From Lachnospiraceae bacterium UBA7143 (lineage in GTDB: Bacteria > Bacillota > Clostridia > Lachnospirales > Lachnospiraceae), in contig DKWV01000008.1 of NCBI GenBank assembly GCA_002491905.1, forward strand, positions 1 through 54,982: a stretch of DNA of 54,982 nucleotides. Reading direction: 5' to 3'. The translations under genes and the position numbers were made by a program. This document shows, one piece after another, positions 8,350 to 16,619 of this stretch. The notes below the pieces were generated by a model. That model made no database searches and had not been told where the DNA came from. It worked only from the letters and a program-made list of their open reading frames with translations. Every line of letters begins with the position of its first letter. The stretch's first letter is position 1.

Positions 8350-9786
8350 TTAATAGAACCCATATCTTCTTGTCATTTCATAGGAATAGCCGAAGCGGCT
8401 CGTCATTCCCAGATGCACCTGGTAAACGTCAAAACAGCCGTCCAGCCGGAACCTCGCGTTACCCGGCGTCTGCCGGATATCCATTTCCATAATGTCCATC
8501 GCCCGCTCGGTCCGCGTTCCCGCATCCTGCAAAAAAACCATAATCTGTAAATATTCTTTATAATTCAGCCCATTCCCGCCCGAGTCCTGTGTAAGACTTC
8601 CTCTCACGTTCTTAAGGCAGCCTATTCCCATTTTCCAGTCAGCAGCCGTTTTTAAAATGGGAACCCTGCCGCCGGCAAACAGCGTTTTGACGTCCTGCAG
8701 GCTCTCCACATAGGCCCACGCAAAGAGAATGGTATATTTGACCGGCTCCGCCAGCGCGGGTAAAAGCATCACCGCCGCAAGCGCCGTGGCCAAAGCCTGA
8801 GCCTCCGCCACCTTTGCCCCGTCCGAAAGGAGATAGATCATATTTGCCGCCTCACGCCAGAGCAAAAGTTTTTTCGCCACCTGTTCCAGATTCTGCCAAT
8901 CCGTATCTTTACCCGCCAGAATGTATTCCATCTGGTATTTTAAGAGCGATTTATCCATCTCCGCCCCGTAATATCCGCACTTTTCAAAAAGATACGTCTG
9001 GAAAACCAGCTCGTTTGGTGCGCCGCCTGTCTCCACTGTCTCCGCGCATAACCCCGTACCTGTCATGCGGCCCGGGCGGTGGGAAATATAATCTCCCAAA
9101 TCCACCTTTACCGCGGAAACCGCGGACGGATCTTCCAACACAAGGTTCAACACCCCGCTGCTTCTGGCGGCGTTGACAGGATCAGCCGGATTGTTTAGCG
9201 GCACCTTCTCCGTCCCGCCATCCTCCGTCTCCTTCTCGGGCAGACCGATAGCCTCGATCTGCGCCTCGTACTGCTGCCGCCACGCTCCCACATCCTTTGT
9301 GTCAATCCCGGCTCCCTGCAGCAGACCAATATTGGTGCTGAGTTTATCCAGAACCGCCCCCAGCGGATAGTCATCCATATAATCCACAGCCTGCCTTTTC
9401 AGCACCGCGCCGTTTTCATCCGAGGCAACAGAATACTCCGGGATTTCCACCATACCCATATTGAGAGCCAGAAAATCTCTGCCGCCGAACAGACCCTTCC
9501 CCTCTCCCGGCTGGCAGTTTTTCTGTGCAAACCCACGCAGATGCGCCTCCGTGTTTGCGATTTCCGGGTGGGAGCCGCCGTATGAAGTATCCACGAACAG
9601 AAGATCGTACTGCTTCAAAAGCTCTCTGTGATATTCAGCCAGAACGGAATTCATACCGATATCCGCCACACATTCGAATTTCATGCGGATGGCACTGATC
9701 CGTGCCCCTTCTATTACTGTGAATACAAGGGACAGGATCAATGTCAGGGATAAGGATAAAAATACCGTTATGTATCCCCGCCTCAT
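8350..9786 (-). CDS. DUF5702 (TadG-like) protein of the Tad locus
   Basis: 478 aa. The N-terminus MRRGYITVFLSLSL enters a long hydrophobic helix at once; the rest is predicted to be extracellular. It matches the DUF5702 family found in clostridial Tad loci in the position of TadG. The leader Gly is followed by YITVF, without Glu at +5, so cleavage by the prepilin peptidase is doubtful. Its ATG overlaps the Flp stop codon as ATGA, indicating translational coupling. It probably anchors or caps the pilus at the membrane; that is inferred from TadG. Confidence 0.78.
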   Translation of the reverse strand: MRRGYITVFLSLSLTLILSLVFTVIEGARISAIRMKFECVADIGMNSVLAEYHRELLKQYDLLFVDTSYGGSHPEIANTEAHLRGFAQKNCQPGEGKGLFGGRDFLALNMGMVEIPEYSVASDENGAVLKRQAVDYMDDYPLGAVLDKLSTNIGLLQGAGIDTKDVGAWRQQYEAQIEAIGLPEKETEDGGTEKVPLNNPADPVNAARSSGVLNLVLEDPSAVSAVKVDLGDYISHRPGRMTGTGLCAETVETGGAPNELVFQTYLFEKCGYYGAEMDKSLLKYQMEYILAGKDTDWQNLEQVAKKLLLWREAANMIYLLSDGAKVAEAQALATALAAVMLLPALAEPVKYTILFAWAYVESLQDVKTLFAGGRVPILKTAADWKMGIGCLKNVRGSLTQDSGGNGLNYKEYLQIMVFLQDAGTRTERAMDIMEMDIRQTPGNARFRLDGCFDVYQVHLGMTSRFGYSYEMTRRYGFY

Positions 9787-9983
9787 TCCATTACCGTGTT
9801 GCTGTCTTTGGTAATCTTCTCAAAAACCTTCTCCACCAGCTCGCGAAGCTGTGTCTTGAAGATAATGACCAGACCGATCAGCACCACAATGATCAGGATG
9901 ATTTCCCCCGTGCCCATGCCTTCCTCCTCCCGCAGGAATCCCCCAAAGCTTTTGAGCCGTCCTTTTTCTCTTTTCTTTAACAT
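9783..9983 (-). CDS. Flp1-family type IVb pilin
   Basis: 66-aa major pilin precursor. A charged leader ends in EEEG, followed by MGTGEIILIIVVLIGLVIIF: cleavage after Gly leaves Glu at +5 and a hydrophobic assembly helix, the class hallmark. The short amphipathic tail is normal for Flp pilins. AAGGAGGAAAACGT precedes the ATG, a strong site suited to a highly made subunit. It lies between TadC and the DUF5702 gene and is the presumed main subunit of the fibre built by this locus. Confidence 0.92.
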   Translation of the reverse strand: MLKKREKGRLKSFGGFLREEEGMGTGEIILIIVVLIGLVIIFKTQLRELVEKVFEKITKDSNTVME

Positions 9984-10064
9984 ACGTTTTCCTCCTTTTG
10001 CTGTTTGTGTTTTGTAATTGTTCCGTATCCGAATATGCCCGCACGAAAATACCGTACAGATACG

Positions 10065-11522
10065 TCAGTTCAGTGTGAACGAAAAATAAGCCGGTATCAT
10101 AATAATCACCATAACCACACAGAGCATCATCATCATTGGCAAAAGCAGTTTCGTACCCGCCTCCTCTCCCAGCTTTTTCGCCAGATTCTTCCGCTCCGTA
10201 AAGGCATTATCCGCCTCCTGCCTGAGCACCCGCAAAAGGTCGTTGCTCCCTTTTCTGATATTCTGCGAAAGCAGTGCGGACAGTTTCATATAAGACTGCA
10301 CCTGACACCGTTTCCCGAAGTTCGCGTAGGCCTCCGTCTCCGACCTGCCTCCCTGCAGCTCATGGCAGGTCATCAGAATTTCTTCATATACATATTTCTT
10401 TTTCACCTCCTTTCGGTTTTTATAGTCCTCCCCCATCTTCAAAAAGGCATTTCGGATAGTCATGCCCGCGCCCATATAAAGCGCCAGCTTATTGACTATC
10501 TCAGGATAGTCCAGAAGCAGCTCACGCTTTCTCGCCTCCAACTTCTGGTCCAATTCCCTGCCCCTTCCCCAGTAGAGTACGCCCGCCGCAAGCATTACCA
10601 GAAGCAAAAAATAGCCGCTGCCATCCTCTATGATCTCGCTCCAGATGACAGGTTCTGTGCCAATCTGCACCGGCAGCGCCATGACTTCCCCGCTTCGGCT
10701 GCTTTCCCCACTCGCCCGCAGCAGCTCTTCCAACTGCGCCCGCAGCGTCTCCTCCGGCGTATAAATAACCGAATTGATCCGCACGGGAAACTGCAGCTCA
10801 CGAATCCAGTCTTCATAGCGCAGCTTCGCCGTCAGGGTAACCACTTCACTGCCCGCAAGCTCCTCATTATGTACCGTCCCGTCTGTATTGACCAGTGAGT
10901 AGGCGCTGCTCTCCCAGCTGATTTGAAATGGCTGGCCCTCAATGACAGAAATCAGCTCCAGATCTTTCCTCACATCCTCCAGACTGGCATTTTCTCCCAG
11001 AATTGCCCCTGGGAGCAGCTCTGCCGCCTCCGCATAACTTTTTTCCAGTTCTTCTTCCGTGAGCCTGCGTTCCTTTAGAAGATAGTCAAAAATTTCCTCC
11101 TGTACCCCCGGAATCTCCGCCTTAAGCCCCACCTCCACATCCCCTTCCCCGCAGGCATTTCTGGGAAGATACCCGCCGTCAACCAGCCGTGCCGCACTGT
11201 GGGCGCCAAACCATGCGGCCAGACAGAAAAGATCCCCCACAAACACTACCAGAAGCAGAAGCGTGTACAGCGAAAGATAATGCTCCCGGATCTGTTTCTC
11301 CGCCGCAACTTGCGGCTGCAGCGTTTTCAGTTTGTCCCCGAGCTGTCTTGTATATAGCATCCTCCTCCAGTCCCCGCTCCCCCTGCCCATTTTCTTCCGT
11401 CTCTCCTGCTGTTTTCGGAAAATACGGGCCGCTATTTTCTGGAACGGGTTCCCGCTCTCTCCCACAGACAGGAGAAACAAAACCAGATAAACCGCTAAAA
11501 TCGCGGAATAAACATAAACCAT
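10065..11522 (-). CDS. tadC: TadC-like type II secretion F-domain membrane protein
   Basis: 485 aa. An N-terminal membrane segment, a second at about residues 85-105, a long extracytoplasmic insert, then a T2SSF domain at the C-terminus (DYPEIVNKLALYMGAGMTI through KLGEEAGTKLLLPMMMM). With TadB it forms the inner-membrane platform on which the ATPase works. I choose the ATG at 11522 with AGGAGTG upstream; the upstream in-frame ATG at 11540 has no ribosome site. The insert between the first membrane segments and the F-domain makes it longer than usual for TadC. Confidence 0.85.
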   Translation of the reverse strand: MVYVYSAILAVYLVLFLLSVGESGNPFQKIAARIFRKQQERRKKMGRGSGDWRRMLYTRQLGDKLKTLQPQVAAEKQIREHYLSLYTLLLLVVFVGDLFCLAAWFGAHSAARLVDGGYLPRNACGEGDVEVGLKAEIPGVQEEIFDYLLKERRLTEEELEKSYAEAAELLPGAILGENASLEDVRKDLELISVIEGQPFQISWESSAYSLVNTDGTVHNEELAGSEVVTLTAKLRYEDWIRELQFPVRINSVIYTPEETLRAQLEELLRASGESSRSGEVMALPVQIGTEPVIWSEIIEDGSGYFLLLVMLAAGVLYWGRGRELDQKLEARKRELLLDYPEIVNKLALYMGAGMTIRNAFLKMGEDYKNRKEVKKKYVYEEILMTCHELQGGRSETEAYANFGKRCQVQSYMKLSALLSQNIRKGSNDLLRVLRQEADNAFTERKNLAKKLGEEAGTKLLLPMMMMLCVVMVIIMIPAYFSFTLN

Positions 11523-11546
11523 CGCACACTCCTTTCCCATAACAGT

Positions 11547-12305
11547 TCAGACTTCAATTTCAACAATCCTCTTTGAGAGCAGATAAGCCGCGCCATAAAA
11601 AAGCAGGCATACCGTCATCACCGCCACGCCCACAGGGTTATGGTAGAGCACATCGAAAAATCCCCGCGAGGTTGTCCCAATATAGAAAATAATCAGAAAA
11701 GGCACCATATTCATAATTTTCTGCTCCATCTTTCTGGCCCCGATCATAAGCTGAATCTCCTTGTCCGTCTCAATTTTCTGCTCGATCACACCAGCAGTCT
11801 TCTCCAATATCTCCGTCAGGTTTCCGCCGCCTCTCTTCGCGATCAGAAAAATGTCCGCAAACTGCATAATATCGGGCAGGCGGCTTCTGATCCCCAGATC
11901 ATACAGCAGCTTTTCCAGAATCACGTTGTTTTCCAGCCCCCGCAGTATATGCCGCACCTCAAGGCAGATGGGACTGTCCGCCCCGTAAAGCAGCTCTACA
12001 TCGCGGTAGGACTCCCGCATGGCATTTTCAACAGAATATCCGGCTTTGACATTCGCCGAGAGCGCCAGCGCCAGATCTTTAAACTGTAGGCTCAGCTCCT
12101 GCCTGCGTTTTTTCGCCAGACCCTTTTTCTTCTCCCTCATAAAAAGCACAAACACAGGGAGGAGGAAAAGGCAGGCAAGCCACGACCGATAGAAAAAATA
12201 TCCGATCATCGCTACGAGAAACGCGCCCTCCAGAAAAGCAAGCGCTCCCTCCTTCAAAGAGAAGCGATATTCACCATAATCCGGCAGCCTGTAACTTTTC
12301 GACAT
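11547..12305 (-). CDS. tadB: TadB-like type II secretion F-domain membrane protein
   Basis: 252 aa. Two membrane segments near the N-terminus, then the T2SSF domain (LALALSANVKAGYSVENAM, later FADIFLIAKRGGGNLTEIL) and C-terminal membrane helices. It pairs with TadC as the assembly platform of the Flp pilus. The ATG at 12305 has GGGGGAG upstream and lies inside the end of cpaF, so the two genes overlap by 35 nt. A longer open frame to 12335 has no ribosome site. Confidence 0.88.
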   Translation of the reverse strand: MSKSYRLPDYGEYRFSLKEGALAFLEGAFLVAMIGYFFYRSWLACLFLLPVFVLFMREKKKGLAKKRRQELSLQFKDLALALSANVKAGYSVENAMRESYRDVELLYGADSPICLEVRHILRGLENNVILEKLLYDLGIRSRLPDIMQFADIFLIAKRGGGNLTEILEKTAGVIEQKIETDKEIQLMIGARKMEQKIMNMVPFLIIFYIGTTSRGFFDVLYHNPVGVAVMTVCLLFYGAAYLLSKRIVEIEV

Positions 12306-13491
12306 AAGTAAGCTCCCCCTTCTTCTGAAGTACACCGAGAATTTTTCCTCCGCCCGTCTCCCCCTTCTCCTCGAAACGGTAAAGCGGGCTTAAAATAATT
12401 TCCCCATTTTCAAAACCGCGCACCTCCGCGATTTCCAATACTTTTCTCGTCTTATCCCGCAGTCGCCCCAGATGGACGATAATGTCAATCCCCGAGGCAA
12501 TCTGCTGCCTGATGGCCTCAAGTGGAATTTCAATTCCCATCAGAATCATATTTTCCAGACGGCTTAACATATCCCGGGAGCTGTTGGCATGTCCTGTGGA
12601 CATGGAACCGTCATGCCCCGTGTTCAGGCACTGCATCATATCGAAGGCTTCTCCGCCGCGCACCTCGCCAACCACGATCCTGTCCGGCCTCATCCGAAGG
12701 GACGTCTTTATCAGATCCCTGATCGTGATCTCCCGGCATCCCTCCACGTTGGCGTTTCTTGTCTCCATCCGGACTATATTCCTTATATTCCGAATCTGCA
12801 GCTCCGCGCTGTCCTCGATCGTTATAATCCTTTCTTCTGCGGGAATGTAGTTGGACAGTGCATTTAAAAATGTGGTTTTGCCGGAACCCGTCCCGCCGCT
12901 GATAAAAATGTTGTATCTCGCCCGTACAAGTCTGCTTAACCATTCGCACACCTCCTCCGTGACGGAGCCGAAGGATACCAGATCCTCCATCGTGATCGGC
13001 TTGTCGGGGAACCGCCTGATTGTGACAATCGGACCGTTTAATGCCACAGGGTTCAAGACCACGTTTACCCGGGCGCCGTTTTCCAGTCTGGCGTCCACGA
13101 TCGGAGACGCCTCGTTGACTGTCCGGTTACAGTCGGAGACAATCTGCTGTATCACGTTCTGCAGTTTCTCCGCGCTGTCAAACTGCAGCCCGCTCTCTGT
13201 AATCCTGCCGTCCTTCTCAACAAAAATTTTGTCCGGCCCGTTTATCATAATCTCTGTAATCCGCGGATCATCCACCAGTTCCTGCAGCACATCCAGCTTG
13301 CGGACCGCGTGGAAAAGCTCCCTCCTGAGCCTGCTCCGTTCCGTCAAGGAAAGCGGGGTTTCGCGGCCCTCCCTGACAAGCATGGCATCTATCAGTTCCC
13401 TGATCTCCTCGTCGCTGCTCTCCCTGGAATAGTCGATGCTCTCCAAAAGCCTTTCCTTTAAAATTTTTCGTCTCTCCTCTGCCTTACCCAT
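12271..13491 (-). CDS. cpaF: CpaF/TadA pilus assembly ATPase
   Basis: 406-aa hexameric secretion ATPase. Walker A is GGTGSGKTT at 199-207, Walker B lies in VVGEVRGGE near 274-281, and the His box is TGHDGSMSTGHANS from 291. The N-terminal 130 residues are the usual CpaF domain. It powers Flp assembly in the cytoplasm at the TadB/TadC platform. Start ATG has GAGGATATTT upstream and overlaps the end of tadZ by about 8 nt. Confidence 0.95.
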   Translation of the reverse strand: MGKAEERRKILKERLLESIDYSRESSDEEIRELIDAMLVREGRETPLSLTERSRLRRELFHAVRKLDVLQELVDDPRITEIMINGPDKIFVEKDGRITESGLQFDSAEKLQNVIQQIVSDCNRTVNEASPIVDARLENGARVNVVLNPVALNGPIVTIRRFPDKPITMEDLVSFGSVTEEVCEWLSRLVRARYNIFISGGTGSGKTTFLNALSNYIPAEERIITIEDSAELQIRNIRNIVRMETRNANVEGCREITIRDLIKTSLRMRPDRIVVGEVRGGEAFDMMQCLNTGHDGSMSTGHANSSRDMLSRLENMILMGIEIPLEAIRQQIASGIDIIVHLGRLRDKTRKVLEIAEVRGFENGEIILSPLYRFEEKGETGGGKILGVLQKKGELTYVEKLQAAGLW

Positions 13492-14494
13492 AAATATCCT
13501 CTTTTATGATGGATCTGACATATCCCGCCAACTCTCCGTGGGTCATCATATCCAGACTGCCCGGCAGTTCCTGAAAAACCGGGAAACGGCACTTTACCGT
13601 TTTTTCCGAGATCTCCCCCAATTCTCCCTGCTGCAGCATCTGCTCATACTGCCTGAGTTTTGCCTGGGCAAAAGGATCTTCCTTCGTGATGGTATATATC
13701 TTGTGACAGTTTTTCAGCAGGTCAAACAGCCCGTCTATCCCGTCGTCCAGATCCAAAATCATATATTCATATTCACCGATTGCCGCAATGTCCCTGCAGA
13801 GCGCCAGCCACTGTTCCCCCGGCACCTCCTTAATCCCCAGCGAATACTGCATGGGCGGTATGTAATCCAGTCCTCCCGCGTTCTGGATGATTGTGGGCAG
13901 CCGCAATGCCAGTTTTTCCCTCGCGCTCTGGAAATAGTACATGACGTCCAGCATATCTGTCTGGTATTCCCTCCTCAGAAGCTCTCCCAGACCGGAATAC
14001 ATCTCAAAATTTAAGTATATTGTCTTATGCTCCTTCGCCAGCAGCTGCCCCAGGGACAGGGCGAAAGAAGTCTGCAGACATCTTTTTACCGGGGAATAAA
14101 TTCCTATCATCTTAGCTGCCGTTTCTGTGGCCTTGGGGTAGTCCTTCCACCCGCTGCCGTCCACCATGACATTCAGCATTTCCTGTACTACCGCCTCCGG
14201 GCTTTGGTATTTGCTGATACAGCACAGATTTTCCTGCGCCGTCTCCCCGCTCTCCTGCAGAATAAACATCTGCGTCACCTGTTTCCTGATATACTCTTCT
14301 TTGAGCAGCCGCCACGCGCTCTCCGCGATGAGAAGCACCTCTATCTCCTCCTGTCCCGCAAATTTTTCCAATTCCTCCACCGCTGTAAACAGATGCAGCG
14401 TATAGGGAAGTTTTACCTTCTCCAGAAGGTACTCCGCCATGCGGAAGGCATAGCCCTCCTCCGTATCACAGATTGCCATAATTTTATGTGTCAA
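13484..14494 (-). CDS. tadZ: TadZ/CpaE-like degenerate MinD-family localisation protein
   Basis: 336 aa. A receiver-like N-terminal domain (AICDTEEGYAFRMAEYL and IEVLLIAESAWRLLKEEY) precedes a ParA/MinD-type domain. The P-loop region IGIYSPVKRCLQTSFALSL lacks the canonical KGGxGKT but aligns in position, as in many TadZ proteins. TadZ places the pilus machine at its site in the cell. I start at TTG 14494, spaced six bases from AGGAGG; this TTG overlaps the preceding stop as TTGA. The GTG at 14515 lies upstream of that ribosome site. Confidence 0.82.
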   Translation of the reverse strand: MTHKIMAICDTEEGYAFRMAEYLLEKVKLPYTLHLFTAVEELEKFAGQEEIEVLLIAESAWRLLKEEYIRKQVTQMFILQESGETAQENLCCISKYQSPEAVVQEMLNVMVDGSGWKDYPKATETAAKMIGIYSPVKRCLQTSFALSLGQLLAKEHKTIYLNFEMYSGLGELLRREYQTDMLDVMYYFQSAREKLALRLPTIIQNAGGLDYIPPMQYSLGIKEVPGEQWLALCRDIAAIGEYEYMILDLDDGIDGLFDLLKNCHKIYTITKEDPFAQAKLRQYEQMLQQGELGEISEKTVKCRFPVFQELPGSLDMMTHGELAGYVRSIIKEDIYG

Positions 14495-15039
14495 AATAAT
14501 CCTCCTATCCTGCACACCGCGCTGAACAGAATCGGCACCGCAAAGTGGATTTTGTTTTTACAGTAGGTGTGATAGTCCTTTTTTAAGTCCTCGCCGTAAA
14601 TTTTCCAATGTCCCGTCCGCCAGACCTCATACAGATAAGAGAAAAAATACCGGAATCTCTCCCTGCCGTTTCGTTCTGCCGCCAGTTTTACCAGCGAAAA
14701 TCCCGCGCCGATCACAAAAGCTCCCGCCAGTATGACCATAAGTTCTCCCGCCGTCTGAAAGCTTCCGATCATGAGAAACAGCTTCACATCGCCTGCACCG
14801 AGCGCGCCTATTACGTAAAGAGGATACATGAGAAGAAACGCCAGAACCACAGATGCCAGGATACCTGATATTCCCCGGCCCGATAAGACACTGCCCGCAA
14901 TTCCGATTATGATGCCGAGAAGAATAAAGCCGTTCGGAATCCGGTCCGTCTTAAGATCTGCCAATGCGGAAAGCAAAAGCAGGAGAAGCAAAAAAGATTG
15001 ACAGTAGGTCAGTCCAATAAAACCACCTCCACATCCCAA
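14491..15039 (-). CDS. Prepilin peptidase, A24 family, copy 2
   Basis: About 180 aa, polytopic. Catalytic aspartates lie in LADLKTDRIPNG and in GALGAGDVKLF, the GxGD signature. First gene of the Tad operon, 120 nt or so behind the promoter. The start is uncertain. The open frame begins at TTG 15039, which lacks a ribosome site. A good GGAGGTGG at 15030-15023 points to an ATT codon at 15018 or another non-ATG codon just downstream. Having two A24 peptidases in one Tad operon suggests separate substrates, for instance Flp versus the TadE-like proteins. Confidence 0.85.
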   Translation of the reverse strand: MGCGGGFIGLTYCQSFLLLLLLLSALADLKTDRIPNGFILLGIIIGIAGSVLSGRGISGILASVVLAFLLMYPLYVIGALGAGDVKLFLMIGSFQTAGELMVILAGAFVIGAGFSLVKLAAERNGRERFRYFFSYLYEVWRTGHWKIYGEDLKKDYHTYCKNKIHFAVPILFSAVCRIGGLF

Positions 15040-15161
15040 AATAGTAATTTAAAATAATTGACTCAACGAAATAATTGGAAGATCTTCCCGATGCCCTGAA
15101 GCGAGAAGCGTGTATTCCACAGAAGGGAATAACACATAGAATTTCTTGAGTTGTAACTTGG

Positions 15162-15189
15162 ATTATAGCACAATAAGAAAACTTGTCTA
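15162..15189 (-). promoter_or_regulatory. Sigma-A promoter of the Tad operon
   Basis: Minus strand reads TAGACA, 16 nt, then TATAAT with TGC directly before it (extended -10). It lies between bofA and the first Tad gene, so the Tad genes have their own promoter. The leader of about 140 nt contains a hairpin (15110-15118 with 15126-15135). I see no cyclic-di-GMP riboswitch core in it. Confidence 0.75.
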
Positions 15190-15225
15190 TAGCTCTTTGC
15201 GAAAAAAACAATTTTTGTAAATTTT

Positions 15226-15501
15226 TCACAGGATTTTAAAAAAATGAATGCCATAAAGTACCGCAACCCCCGGAAAACCAAGGATTCCGGATGTCAAAAC
15301 CGTAAAAGGATTGATTCCCACCGCCACCGGCATCTGTCTGGCTGCCAGCATATAATTAATCGCATAAATACCTACGGTTCCCATCACCGCGCGAAGAATA
15401 AAATTGACCAGCCACTCTGCTTTTCTGCCCATTGCGCCTATTGCCAGCACAATCAGACACACCGCCAGTATTGTTATTATCCCGCCCGTATTTCCCATCA
15501 T
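15226..15501 (-). CDS. bofA: BofA-like pro-sigma-K processing inhibitor
   Basis: 91-aa membrane protein with two or three hydrophobic stretches and the family's C-terminal pattern VGINPFTVLTSGILGFPGV. In Bacillus, BofA holds the SpoIVFB protease inactive at the forespore membrane. The first of two adjacent ATGs (15501) follows a GGGG stretch; an upstream TTG is less likely. In Bacillus, bofA sits beside yaaL; here the DUF2508/YaaL gene is adjacent but divergent. This supports a spore-forming ancestry. Confidence 0.88.
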   Translation of the reverse strand: MMGNTGGIITILAVCLIVLAIGAMGRKAEWLVNFILRAVMGTVGIYAINYMLAARQMPVAVGINPFTVLTSGILGFPGVAVLYGIHFFKIL

Positions 15502-15623
15502 CCGATACCCCAAAAGCCGTCCCGCCGCCTTCGCGGAGCGTTCCTCCTGCCTGTCTCCCTACAGCATATGAACGGGCTGTCTGTAATATTACATGAATAT
15601 TTTGGAAATTTTTACCTAAACTA

Positions 15624-15719
15624 GAGTGAGAAGTACTTCTAAAGACATCCCGCCATAGGACGGGATGCCAAGAAGCACTAAATCTCACTCAGGAGAATGC
15701 CAAAAACGGGCATTCTCCG
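15624..15719 (-). repeat. Two-hairpin repeat element, copy A (intergenic)
   Basis: Read on the minus strand it has a first hairpin with 10-bp stem GGAGAATGCC (15718-15709 with 15701-15692). A second, three-part stem follows: P1 GAGTGAGA with TCTCACTC, a 3-nt bulge, P2 AGTGCTTCT with AGAAGTACT (one G-U pair), and P3 CATCCCG with CGGGATG. A homologous copy lies at 52954-53048 with compensatory changes in P1 and P2. It sits between the divergent bofA and DUF2508 genes and would be in the leader of either. Small mobile repeat or structured RNA; see findings. Confidence 0.85.
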
Positions 15720-15754
15720 TACATCATTCACATAACCCGAAAGGAAGGTCCCAC

Positions 15755-16042
15755 ATGAAAATTATTTTCAGGCAGAGCCCCTGTGTACCGGCAGAAAACG
15801 AGATTATCGTGGACAGGCAGAAGATGACGCTGCGAGAAGAGCTGCTTCTTGCCAGAAACGCGCTGGAAAACGCTTACGCCGGATTTGACAACGCGACAGA
15901 CCCGGACCTGATCGACTGTTACATCTATGAGCTGAACGCTGTCATGAAACGGTATAAGTATCTGCTGCAAAAGGCAGCGGAAAACGATCCGCTGCCCGAA
16001 GAAGAGCGCGCCGAAGCATACCGCCCCCTGACGCTCTCATAA
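15755..16042 (+). CDS. DUF2508 (YaaL-like) protein
   Basis: 95 aa. The core LREELLLARNALENAYAGF, then DPDLIDCYIYELNAVMKRY, is the DUF2508/YaaL signature. Function is unknown; in Bacillus the gene lies between recR and bofA, and bofA is next to it here. AAGGAAGG precedes the ATG. A longer open frame upstream, to 15665, runs through repeat copy A and is not coding. It faces fliS; a small imperfect hairpin lies between the two stops. Confidence 0.85.
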   Translation: MKIIFRQSPCVPAENEIIVDRQKMTLREELLLARNALENAYAGFDNATDPDLIDCYIYELNAVMKRYKYLLQKAAENDPLPEEERAEAYRPLTLS

Positions 16043-16068
16043 TCCGAGATTGAGTTTCACCCAATCGG

Positions 16069-16545
16069 TTATACGCAGAATCCTCTATTCGCGGAAGGGT
16101 CTGCGGCATTTTCCGTCAGTTCATTTCTGCCGTAGGTAAGCCCCGCATACACAGTCTGGGTGTTGCCCATAACAGGAGCTGAGGTATCCTGCCCCTCGAT
16201 CTGCTTATAGGCCGCCAGAAGTTTGTCAAGCACCGGGCGGACATGCTTCAGATTTTCCGCATCGTTGTGCAGAGCCGCCTTCGCTACCTCCCTGTTGATA
16301 TAGAGGTAAAGCTGCAGCAGATTGTGCGCCACCTCGTATTCCATATGCAGGGAATCCATAAGCTCGCACATGCACCCCTGGATCCTGCGGACAGCGTTCT
16401 TAAGTTCCGTCCTGTCCCCTGCGGCCAGTGCCTCTTCCGCCTCGCCCACATAAAGCAGCGCCATCTCATACAGGATGGTGATAAGCTGCGTTTTATTTGC
16501 CTGTGTAATCCGCAGGGTATATTCCTGTTTTAATTCCTTAGTCAT
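16069..16545 (-). CDS. fliS: Flagellar secretion chaperone FliS
   Basis: 158 aa, helical. FliS pattern: YTLRITQANKTQLITILYE near the N-terminus, then an acidic helix and LLQLYLYINREVAKAAL. FliS binds the C-terminal helix of newly made flagellin and stops it polymerising before export. It follows the flagellin gene in the same direction, 75 nt downstream, as a natural partner. The 40-residue C-terminal tail is longer than in the Bacillus protein. Confidence 0.88.
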   Translation of the reverse strand: MTKELKQEYTLRITQANKTQLITILYEMALLYVGEAEEALAAGDRTELKNAVRRIQGCMCELMDSLHMEYEVAHNLLQLYLYINREVAKAALHNDAENLKHVRPVLDKLLAAYKQIEGQDTSAPVMGNTQTVYAGLTYGRNELTENAADPSANRGFCV

Positions 16546-16619
16546 ACCGTTAAACTGCCTTTCCTGAGATTTTTTATATTTAACATTTCAGACTCGCAAA
16601 CTCGCGCTTTCAGCACCCC

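Noticed and set aside
10005..10898. A 297-codon open frame antisense to tadC
   Set aside because: Shadow of a well-supported gene; no ribosome site and no recognisable domain.
15040..15161. Cyclic-di-GMP riboswitch in the Tad leader
   Set aside because: I looked for the conserved GEMM core and its tetraloop-receptor features and found neither; only a simple hairpin is present.
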